Source: DATBIO01 sp036556965 (GTDB lineage: Bacteria; Acidobacteriota; Vicinamibacteria; Fen-336). From it: a DNA stretch of 30,727 nt. Below, one piece after another: positions 19,507 to 26,465 of this stretch. The translations under genes and the position numbers were made by a program. The notes under the pieces were generated by a model. That model searched no databases. It was not told the origin of the DNA and saw only the letters and a list, made by a program, of their open reading frames with translations. The stretch spans positions 1-30,727 of the forward strand of contig DATBIO010000188.1 in assembly GCA_036556965.1 (NCBI GenBank), read 5' to 3'. The stretch's first letter is position 1. Each line of letters starts with the position of its first letter.

Positions 19507-21631
19507 CCCGGCCCGGCAGGACACGGCCAGCCTGGCCGGCGTCGAGGCGGGCCCACCGCCGAGCCTCTCCGCCGTGCCCCGCGACGAGCCCCGCCGACGC
19601 GGCCTCACCCTGGCCGTCCGCCTCTTCCTCGCCCTGGGCGCCCTCCTCGCCCTCACCCTGGTCCTGGCCCTGGCCTACGCGAGCTGGCGCGCCAAGCGCA
19701 TCGCCGAGGAGACCATCCGGCGGGACCTCTCCGCGGTGCCCGCCATCTTCGACGGATGGCGCAACGCGCTCTCCGGCGCGCGGCGCGGCCAGATGCGCTC
19801 GCTGGCGGAGGAGCCGGGGACCAAGGCCCTCATGGCCGAGAGCGGGGCCAACGTGGAGACCTTCCACGACGCCGCCGCCGGCTTCGCCAAGGGCATGGGG
19901 GCGGGCGCGGTGTTCCTCTTCGACGCCCGGGGGGTCCTGCTGGCGCGCAGCGACCGCGACGCCGGCGAGGAGGCGGGCCGCGACTTCTCGCCCGTCTCCT
20001 GGGTCCACGAGCCGCTGGAGCGGCTGAGCGACGCCTCCGCCTTCATCCTCGACGTGCGTGTGGGGCGCGCCTTGTCCCTGGTGGCGTCGGCTCCCGTCGT
20101 GCAGGGCGCGGGCGCGGAGCGCACGGTCAACGGGGTCATCGCCGGCGCCTTCGTCATGGACCGCGCGCGCGCCCAGGAGCTGGCCCAGCTCACCCGCGGG
20201 GAGGTGGTGTTCCTCGGGAACATGGCGGCCCGCGACGCCGCCCCCCTGGTGGAGTCCGTGGGGTCCACCCCCGGCCTGCCCGGCGGGGACGTGGCCCGCC
20301 GCTTCGCGGCCCTTCCCGGCGCGGTGACCGCCGTGTTCGCGCGCGGCGACGCCTTCGGGCCCTTCGAGCTGGACGTCACGGGCCGCGTGTCGGTGGCCAC
20401 GGCCCTCCCCATCCGCTCGGGTGGAGGCGAGCCCATCGCCGCCCTGGTGGTGGCGCGCTCGAAGGAAGCGGAGATGGCCGCCTTCGAGCAGATCCGGCGC
20501 GCCCTCCTCGGCGTGGGGGCGGCGGCCCTCCTCCTGGCCCTGCCCGTGTCGTTCCTCGTGGCGCGCCGCGTCTCGCGTCCCATCCGCGTCCTCGCCCGGG
20601 GGGCCGAGGAGATCGGGCGCGGCCACCTCGACGTGGACTTGCCCCGCGACGGCGGGGGAGAGGTGGGGGCGCTGTCCCGCGCCTTCGCGGGCATGGTCGG
20701 CGAGCTGAAGGCCAAGCAGGAGCTGGAGGCGCTGCTGGCCGAGATGCAGCGGCGGCCCGGCGACGTCACCTTCCGCGGCCGGGCGGGGGCTTCCGGCGCC
20801 GGCGGCGAGGCGGGAGTGGAGGTGGGCAGCCTGTTCGGCGGCCGCTACACCATCATGTCGGTGCTCGGGGAAGGCGGCATGGGCTCCGTCTTCCGCGCCC
20901 ACGACCGGGAGCTGGACGAGGAGGTGGCGCTCAAGGCCCTCAAGACGGACGGCCACCGCGAGGGCACCCAGGGCGCGGAGATCCTCAAGCAGGAGATCAA
21001 GCTCGCGCGGATGATCACGCACCCCAACGTGGTCCGCGTGCACGACTTCGGCGAGTCGGAGGGGTCCCGCTACCTGACCATGGAGTACATCCCGGGCACC
21101 ACCCTGCGCGAGATGCTCAGCGAGCGCGGGGCCCTGGAGCTGGTGCCGGCCATGCAGATCGCCAAGCAGATCTGCCGCGGCCTCGACGCCATCCACCGCG
21201 CGGGGATCATCCACGGCGACCTCAAGCCGCAGAACGTCATGGTCACCGGCGGCGGCGTGGCCAAGCTCATGGACTTCGGCGTGGCCCGGCAGGCGGCCAA
21301 GGCGGAGGCGGGCGCGGTGGCGGGGACGCCGCGCTACATGAGCCCGGAGCAGGCGCGGGGGGGCGAGCTCAACGAGCGCAGCGACATCTACTCCGCGGGG
21401 GTGGTGATGTTCGAGATGTTCACCGGCCGCTGCCCGTTCGAGGACCCCGACATGTACGAGCTGATGCGGATGCACCTCAACGACCCGCCCCCCGACGCGC
21501 GCACCCTGCGCGCGGCGCTGCCGGAGTCGCTGGCCCAGATCATCCGTGCCTGCCTGGCCAAGTCGCGCCTCCACCGCCCGGGCAGCGCCGCCGAGCTCGA
21601 GCGCCTGCTCATGCGGGTCCGCGTCTCGTGA
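19490..21631 (+). CDS. Membrane Ser/Thr protein kinase with extracytoplasmic sensor domain and HAMP
   Basis: A 713-residue receptor-type kinase. TM1 is at about 39-64 and TM2 at 337-357; between them about 270 periplasmic residues resemble a CACHE-like sensor (VFLFDARGVLLARS, then ASAPVVQG and VNGVIAGAFVMD). HAMP is at about 358-410 (RRVSRPIRVLARGAEEIGRGHLDV). A linker leads to a Hanks-type kinase from 450: G-loop LGEGGMGSV at 459-467, Lys482, catalytic HGDLKPQN at 575-582 with Asp577, DFG at 595-597, APE-equivalent SPE at 618-620. The usual HRD Arg is Gly, a non-RD variant seen in bacterial kinases. The topology (sensor outside, kinase inside at the C-terminus) is the reverse of PknB-type kinases. 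ATG 19490 lies inside the cupredoxin gene; the stop overlaps the next gene's possible GTG. The signal is unknown. Confidence 0.92.
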   Translation: MSTATDPARQDTASLAGVEAGPPPSLSAVPRDEPRRRGLTLAVRLFLALGALLALTLVLALAYASWRAKRIAEETIRRDLSAVPAIFDGWRNALSGARRGQMRSLAEEPGTKALMAESGANVETFHDAAAGFAKGMGAGAVFLFDARGVLLARSDRDAGEEAGRDFSPVSWVHEPLERLSDASAFILDVRVGRALSLVASAPVVQGAGAERTVNGVIAGAFVMDRARAQELAQLTRGEVVFLGNMAARDAAPLVESVGSTPGLPGGDVARRFAALPGAVTAVFARGDAFGPFELDVTGRVSVATALPIRSGGGEPIAALVVARSKEAEMAAFEQIRRALLGVGAAALLLALPVSFLVARRVSRPIRVLARGAEEIGRGHLDVDLPRDGGGEVGALSRAFAGMVGELKAKQELEALLAEMQRRPGDVTFRGRAGASGAGGEAGVEVGSLFGGRYTIMSVLGEGGMGSVFRAHDRELDEEVALKALKTDGHREGTQGAEILKQEIKLARMITHPNVVRVHDFGESEGSRYLTMEYIPGTTLREMLSERGALELVPAMQIAKQICRGLDAIHRAGIIHGDLKPQNVMVTGGGVAKLMDFGVARQAAKAEAGAVAGTPRYMSPEQARGGELNERSDIYSAGVVMFEMFTGRCPFEDPDMYELMRMHLNDPPPDARTLRAALPESLAQIIRACLAKSRLHRPGSAAELERLLMRVRVS

Positions 21632-21642
21632 AGGGAGCACTG

Positions 21643-23040
21643 GTGGCGCGCTTCGCGTTCTCGTGGTGCCTCTGCGCCCTCCTGGCGGTACCGGCCGCGG
21701 GCCAGGAGCTGCCCGCGCCCGCGGGCCAGGAGCTGCCCCCGCCCGCGGGCGAGGAGGAGGCGGCGACGGCGGGGGACGAGGCGGGGCCGGCCCCGGCGTC
21801 ACGCCCCTTCCGCCTGGGCGGCGAGTTCAAGGCGCACTTCCGCAACTCGCGGGCGGTCGAGGTCCTCCATCCCTTCCCGTTCCCGCCCAGCTTCATCCCG
21901 GTGGGCGAGACGGCGGTGTTCATGCGCACGGTGGACCCCGGGTCCCACCTGGAGCTGTCCAACCTGGCCGTGACCGGCGAGGGCGACCTCATGCCCGGCG
22001 TGTCCGCCCGCGTCGAGGTGCACGTGCTCGACCTCTACAGCCGCAACCCCGTCTCCACCGACGACCGCATCTTCCTGCGCGACGCCTGGATCCGTCTCGG
22101 CGCCTCCCCCGCCTTCCCCGAGCCCTCGGCCGGGACCAGCGCCTACCTGCTCGTGGGCCAGGCCCCGCGCTTCACGAGGCAGGCGGTGCGGCGGATGGAG
22201 AGCTACGGCCTCTGGGGCACGGCGGTGGGCCGCTTCGAGAACCCGCAGGTGCAGCTCGGCGGCTTCGTGGGCGAGAACGTCTATTGGCGCGCGCAGGGCG
22301 GCATCGGCAACCCCCTCTTCTTCCGTGACCCCAACGCCCTGGCCGGGGACAACGGCACCCCCGACCGCGCCCCCGGCGCCCCCGACCCCATCCTGCAGTC
22401 GGGGTTCCCCATCCTGTACGACGCCAAGCCCACGGCGAAGGACCTGAGCGGCCGCTTCGAGTGGGGCGTCGGCCTCGGCGCGCGCTGGCACTGGGGCACG
22501 GACTCCGGGGCGGACGTCCTCGGCTGGTACTTCCAGCGCGACCTGGAAGAGGTGGTGGCCCTGCCCGGCACCTTCTACTCGGGAGACCTGAAGCTGCTGC
22601 GCGGGCCGGGCACGCCGCTGCCCATCTCCGGCGACGGCAAGCGGGAGGCGGGCGTCAACCTGGAGGCGCGGGCGGGAGGCTTCCGCCTCTTCGGCCAGTA
22701 CGTCAACCAGGAGATCGCGGAGCTGCCCCGCCAGGGCTTCGAGCTCGAGCTGGCCTGGGTGGGCGAGCTCGAGGGCCTCTTCCTGATCGGGGAGACGCCC
22801 GCCTTCAACTGGCTCCAGCCCGTGGTCCGCGTGTCCCTCGTGGACAACGACTTCGTCGCCCCCCGTGGCTATCCCGGACCGTCCGTGGCCTGGGACTGGG
22901 TGAAGGTCGACCTCGGCGTGCGCGTGGGCGTGGTGCGCGACGTCCACCTCACCCTCGAGTACGCGCGGCACGACATGAAGACCAGGCGCGGGAGCTTGCA
23001 TCCGGACGAGTTCCTGGCCACGCTGAGGGTGGGCTTCTAG
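21643..23040 (+). CDS. Outer-membrane beta-barrel (porin-like) protein
   Basis: A 465-residue exported protein likely to form an outer-membrane barrel. The signal peptide is MARFAFSWCLCALLAVPAAGQ. A Pro/Glu linker carries a duplicated GQELPxPA unit. The remainder is rich in alternating hydrophobic/polar strands and aromatic girdle residues (FRLGGEFKAHF, SARVEVHVLDLYSRN, GVGLGARWHWGTDSG, VNLEARAGGFRLFGQYVNQE), and it ends in Phe (FLATLRVGF), the usual BAM-recognition C-terminus. The start at GTG 21643 follows AAGGGAG with 5-base spacing; GTG 21628, overlapping the kinase stop, is the alternative. No porin family was assigned. Its position after the cupredoxin and sensor kinase suggests one functional unit. 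Confidence 0.8.
   Translation: MARFAFSWCLCALLAVPAAGQELPAPAGQELPPPAGEEEAATAGDEAGPAPASRPFRLGGEFKAHFRNSRAVEVLHPFPFPPSFIPVGETAVFMRTVDPGSHLELSNLAVTGEGDLMPGVSARVEVHVLDLYSRNPVSTDDRIFLRDAWIRLGASPAFPEPSAGTSAYLLVGQAPRFTRQAVRRMESYGLWGTAVGRFENPQVQLGGFVGENVYWRAQGGIGNPLFFRDPNALAGDNGTPDRAPGAPDPILQSGFPILYDAKPTAKDLSGRFEWGVGLGARWHWGTDSGADVLGWYFQRDLEEVVALPGTFYSGDLKLLRGPGTPLPISGDGKREAGVNLEARAGGFRLFGQYVNQEIAELPRQGFELELAWVGELEGLFLIGETPAFNWLQPVVRVSLVDNDFVAPRGYPGPSVAWDWVKVDLGVRVGVVRDVHLTLEYARHDMKTRRGSLHPDEFLATLRVGF
21697..21744 (+). repeat. 24-base tandem duplication in the porin-like gene
   Basis: Two consecutive 24-base units (21697-21720 and 21721-21744) differ at a single base and encode the repeated GQELPxPA linker just after the signal peptide. 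It is in frame, so length change would not break the gene. Confidence 0.85.
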
Positions 23041-23052
23041 CGCGGGAGCGGG

Positions 23053-23277
23053 ATGGCGCGCGGCTTCGACAGCAAGTCCGTCTCCGAGCAGCAGGAGGAG
23101 GTCTTGCGCGCCCGTGAGGGGAAGACGCCGGCGGGCCCGCCCGTGTCCGCGCGGCGCCGCAGCCTGGAGCTGGCGCGCGTCGACCTGCTGCGCCGCATGG
23201 CGGCCGCCCCCGAGGCCCACCGCGAGGCGCTCCGCCGCGCCCTGGCCGATCTCGACGACCTGATCGCGAAGGCCTGA
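23053..23277 (+). CDS. Conserved small hypothetical protein (74 aa)
   Basis: A 74-residue, charged, cytoplasmic protein, predicted mostly helical, with no Cys and no membrane segment. It opens MARGFDSKSVSEQQEEVL, an N-terminal pattern that I recall from uncharacterised small proteins in Acidobacteriota genomes (memory, not a search). The C-terminal half (RRSLELARVDLLRRMAAAP to LADLDDLIAKA) could be an amphipathic helical hairpin. ATG 23053 is preceded by a GGGAG-type ribosome site and lies 12 bases after the barrel gene; the methyltransferase follows after 7 bases. Function unknown. Confidence 0.75.
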   Translation: MARGFDSKSVSEQQEEVLRAREGKTPAGPPVSARRRSLELARVDLLRRMAAAPEAHREALRRALADLDDLIAKA

Positions 23278-23284
23278 GAGGCGC

Positions 23285-23986
23285 GTGGCGCGCTACGCGC
23301 GGGACCTGGCCTGGATCCACCACGCGGGCTTCTCGGGCCCCGGCCGCCACGCCGCCCGGTTCCTGCTCGGTCGCCTGCGTCGCGGGGGACGGCCCGGCGG
23401 CACCGTCGTGGACCTGGGCTGCGGGACGGGCGCCGCCGCGCGTGTGCTCCGCGCCGGGGGCTACCACGTGGTGGGGTTCGACGGCTCCGCCGCCATGCTG
23501 GCCCTGGCGCGGGGCCACGCGCGGGGGGCGCGCTTCCGGCGGTCCTCGCTGTGGGCCGCGCGCCTGCCGCCCTGCGTCGCCGTGCTGGCCTTCGGCGAGT
23601 GCCTCAACTACGAGGCGCGCGGGATGGCGCTGCTCCCCCTCTTCCGGCGCGTGCGCCGCGCGCTGGCGCCGGGAGGCCTCTTCGTGTTCGACCTGCGGGA
23701 GGTGGCCGCCCGCGGCGAAGCCGTGCGCGTCCGCGCGGGCCCCGGCTGGGCGGTGGCCGCCCACAGCGCGCGGTCGCGCCGCCGGCTCACGCGCCGCATC
23801 GTGTTCTGGCGCCGCCGCGGCGGGCGCTGGCGCCGGGGCGAGGAGGTCCACCGGCTGCGCCTCTGGCCGCGGCGGGAGGTGCGGGCGGCGCTGGCCCGGG
23901 CGGGGTTCGAGGTCGAGGTGGTGCGCGCCTTCGGGCGCGCCCGCCTCTCCGGCACCGCGGGCTACGTGGCGCGCGCCCTCAGGTAG
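23285..23986 (+). CDS. Class I SAM-dependent methyltransferase
   Basis: A 233-residue Rossmann-fold methyltransferase. Motif I is VVDLGCGTGAA at 41-51, the post-I acidic residue is Asp66 in VVGFDGSAAML, and the motif IV region is VLAFGECLNYE from 100, followed by LAPGGLFVFDLRE. Residues 155-200 are extremely Arg-rich (HSARSRRRLTRRIVFWRRRGGRWRR region), which could bind nucleic acid or simply reflect GC pressure. The GTG start follows GAGAGGC closely. It is the last gene of the plus-strand cluster, and its 3' end overlaps the opposing GGDEF-EAL gene by 25 bases. Substrate unknown. Confidence 0.87.
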   Translation: MARYARDLAWIHHAGFSGPGRHAARFLLGRLRRGGRPGGTVVDLGCGTGAAARVLRAGGYHVVGFDGSAAMLALARGHARGARFRRSSLWAARLPPCVAVLAFGECLNYEARGMALLPLFRRVRRALAPGGLFVFDLREVAARGEAVRVRAGPGWAVAAHSARSRRRLTRRIVFWRRRGGRWRRGEEVHRLRLWPRREVRAALARAGFEVEVVRAFGRARLSGTAGYVARALR

Positions 23987-26427
23987 GCCGTGGTGCGCTC
24001 GAGATCCATCGGGCGCGAGAAGTGGTAGCCCTGGCCGTACGGGCAGGCCAGCTCGGCCAGCCGGCCGCGCTGGCCCTCGGTCTCCACGCCCTCCGCCACC
24101 ACCTCCATCCCCAGGCTGGCGCCGAGGGAGACGATGGTGCCCACCAGCTGCGCGTTGCGCGTCTCGTCCTCCAGCCCCACCACGAAGGAGCGGTCGATCT
24201 TCAGGGTGTCCGCGGGCAGGCGCAGCAGGTAGCTGAGCGAGGAGTAGCCGGTGCCGAAGTCGTCGATGCAGACGTGCAGGCCCAGCTCCTTGAGGCGGCG
24301 CAGGGTGATGATGGCCGCCTCCGCGTTGTTCATGAGGACGCTCTCCGTGATCTCCAGCTTGAGGCGGTGGGGCGGCACGCCGGTGACGCGCAGGGCGCCC
24401 GAGATGCGCTCGAGCAGGTCCTTCTGGGCGAACTGCTTGGCGGACAGGTTCACGCTGACGGGGAGGTCCACGCCGAGCTCCTCCCTCCACCCGCGCTGCG
24501 CGCGGCAGGCGTCCTCCAGCGCGAACTGCCCGATGTCGAAGATGAGCCCGGTGTCCTCGGCCAGGTGGATGAACTCCAGGGGCGAGACGAGGCCGCGCCG
24601 GGAGTGCTCCCACCGCACCAGCGCCTCCAGGCCGGAGACGCGGCCCGTGGCGAGCTCCACGATGGGCTGGAAGTGGAGGAGGAATGCCTGGTTCTCCACC
24701 GCCCGGCGCAGTTCGTTCTCCGTCTGGAGCAGGCTGACGGCCCTCGCGTGCATGGAGGTGTCGAACACCTGGAAGCTGCCCCGCGCCTCCGCCTTGGCCT
24801 GGTACATGGCGGCGTCGGCGTTGCGCAGGAGCTCCTCGGGCTGCTGGATCGTCCCGCTCAGCGAGATCCCGATGCTGGCGGTGGCGAACACCTCGTGGCT
24901 GCCCAGGTCGAAGGGCTGGGCCAGGGCGTCCTGGATGCGCTGGGCCACGGTGGTGGCGTCCTCCGTCCCCGCGATGTCGTCGAGGAGGACGGTGAACTCG
25001 TCCCCTCCCATGCGCGCCACCGTGTCCCCCGGGCGCACCACCGCGGAGAGCACGCGGCTCATCTGGATCAGCAGCTGGTCCCCCGCGCGGTGTCCGAGGC
25101 TGTCGTTGACGGTCTTGAAGCGGTCCACGTCGAGGAAGAGCACGGCGATGAGGTAGTTGGGCCGGCGCAGGGAGCGGGCGAGGGCGCTGCCCAGGCGGTC
25201 CACGAAGAGGGCGCGGTTGGGCAGTCCGGTGAGGGCGTCGTGGAAGGCGTCGTAGACCAGGCGCTCCTCCACCCGGCGGCGCTCGGTGACGTCCACCCCC
25301 AGGGCGGCCACGCCGAGCACGTCTCCGTTCACCGCGCGCAGGACGGTGTTGTTCCAGGAGACGAGCCGCTGGTCGCCGTCGCGGGTGACGATGGGCGTCT
25401 CCTGGTGGGGGGCCACCACCCCCGCCGCCGTCTCCGCCCGGAAGGCCCGGCGCGCCACCTCGCGGCGCTCGGGGGCGAGGGCCAGCTCGAACCAGTCCTG
25501 GCCCACGAGCTCCTCCTCGGTGTAGCCCATGAGCTCGAGCACGTACTCGTTGGCGAAGGTGACCGCGCCCTCCACGTCGAGGGTGAGGGCGATGAGCTGG
25601 ACGTTCTCCAGGATGTGGCGCATGCGCCGGTCGGACTCGCGCATGGCGCCTTCGGCCAGGCGCGCCTCCGTGATGTCCACGGCCGCGGCCAGGCCGGCGG
25701 GCCGGCCCTCGTAGAGGATAGAGGTGGCGGTGAGGTCCACCCAGCGCTCCTCGCCCTGCCTGGTCAGGAGACGCGCTTCGTAGCGGGGCAGGGTGGGGCG
25801 CCCGGCCTGGCGCGCCTGGCCGCGCTGGCGCACCATCTCGCGCTGGTCGGCGTGGGCGAGCTCCCAGAAGCAGGCGCCCACCAGCTCCTCCCGCGGGTAT
25901 CCCGTGATGACGCTGGCGGCGTGGTTGGCGTAGCGGATGACGTCGTCCTGGTAGATCATGACCGCGGCCGTCAGCGTCTCCGCCAGGGCGTGGAAGTGGT
26001 CGCTGCTGGCCGTTGCCGCCTCGCGGAACACCGCGCTCACGAAGGCGGCGCCACGCCGCGTGCCCGCGCGGAGGTGCATCTCCACCTCCATCTCGCGCCC
26101 GTCGCGCGTACGGGCGGAGACGGAGGCCACGTCGCGGGCCCCGCGCGTGGCGAGGGCGGCGCGGAGGGCCTCCTCCTGGGTGGCGCGCAGCCGCTCGGGG
26201 AACAGCGTGGTGAAGGGGCGCCCCTTCACCTCGCCCTGGTCGAAGGCGAAGAGGCGCCGCGCCGCGGGGTTCAGGTAGGCGATGCGGCCCTGCTCATCCA
26301 TCCGCACCACGGCATCGCCCGCCACCTCGGCCAGGACCTCGAACGCGTCGTCGGTCGAGGTCGTGGGCTCGGGAACGGGAGCGCCGGCGGGGTCGCGCCG
26401 GCGCAGGAAATCGAAGGGCCGGGCCAC
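23962..26427 (-). CDS. Triple-PAS GGDEF-EAL protein (c-di-GMP synthesis/degradation)
   Basis: An 821-residue cytoplasmic sensor enzyme. Three PAS-like modules lie at about 25-135, 140-255 and 262-385 (each ending in a DIT/DVTE-type motif or equivalent). The GGDEF domain (385-555) has the intact active site GGDEF at 474-478 and the product-inhibition I-site RPGD at 465-468, five residues upstream. The EAL domain (570-815) keeps EALVRW at 601, LEITES at 691, DDFGTGYSS at 722-730, KIDRSF at 743 and EVVAEGVET at 775, so both activities could be real. No transmembrane segment is present. GTG 26427 is the best start: upstream codons run into a promoter-like hairpin, and the next Met lies inside the first PAS. 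No classical ribosome site is seen, so the mRNA may be leaderless. Confidence 0.93.
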   Translation of the reverse strand: MARPFDFLRRRDPAGAPVPEPTTSTDDAFEVLAEVAGDAVVRMDEQGRIAYLNPAARRLFAFDQGEVKGRPFTTLFPERLRATQEEALRAALATRGARDVASVSARTRDGREMEVEMHLRAGTRRGAAFVSAVFREAATASSDHFHALAETLTAAVMIYQDDVIRYANHAASVITGYPREELVGACFWELAHADQREMVRQRGQARQAGRPTLPRYEARLLTRQGEERWVDLTATSILYEGRPAGLAAAVDITEARLAEGAMRESDRRMRHILENVQLIALTLDVEGAVTFANEYVLELMGYTEEELVGQDWFELALAPERREVARRAFRAETAAGVVAPHQETPIVTRDGDQRLVSWNNTVLRAVNGDVLGVAALGVDVTERRRVEERLVYDAFHDALTGLPNRALFVDRLGSALARSLRRPNYLIAVLFLDVDRFKTVNDSLGHRAGDQLLIQMSRVLSAVVRPGDTVARMGGDEFTVLLDDIAGTEDATTVAQRIQDALAQPFDLGSHEVFATASIGISLSGTIQQPEELLRNADAAMYQAKAEARGSFQVFDTSMHARAVSLLQTENELRRAVENQAFLLHFQPIVELATGRVSGLEALVRWEHSRRGLVSPLEFIHLAEDTGLIFDIGQFALEDACRAQRGWREELGVDLPVSVNLSAKQFAQKDLLERISGALRVTGVPPHRLKLEITESVLMNNAEAAIITLRRLKELGLHVCIDDFGTGYSSLSYLLRLPADTLKIDRSFVVGLEDETRNAQLVGTIVSLGASLGMEVVAEGVETEGQRGRLAELACPYGQGYHFSRPMDLERTTAYLRARAT

Positions 26428-26458
26428 GGACGAAAGTATATGCGTCCGTGCCCGGCCC
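26416..26458 (-). promoter_or_regulatory. Long inverted repeat with a -10-like TATACT in its loop, spanning the GGDEF-EAL start
   Basis: The arms 26416-26432 and 26443-26458 pair over 16 positions with one bulged base; the inner 8 (CACGGACG with CGTCCGTG) are perfect. The 10-base loop AAAGTATATG contains TATACT on the minus strand at 26440-26435, ending 7 bases before GTG 26427. The left arm covers the first codons of the GGDEF-EAL gene, and the right arm begins 7 bases past the stop of the upstream modular gene. It could be an operator centred on the promoter, a terminator for the upstream gene, or both. No good -35 is visible. Confidence 0.5.
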
Positions 26459-26465
26459 CCTCGTC

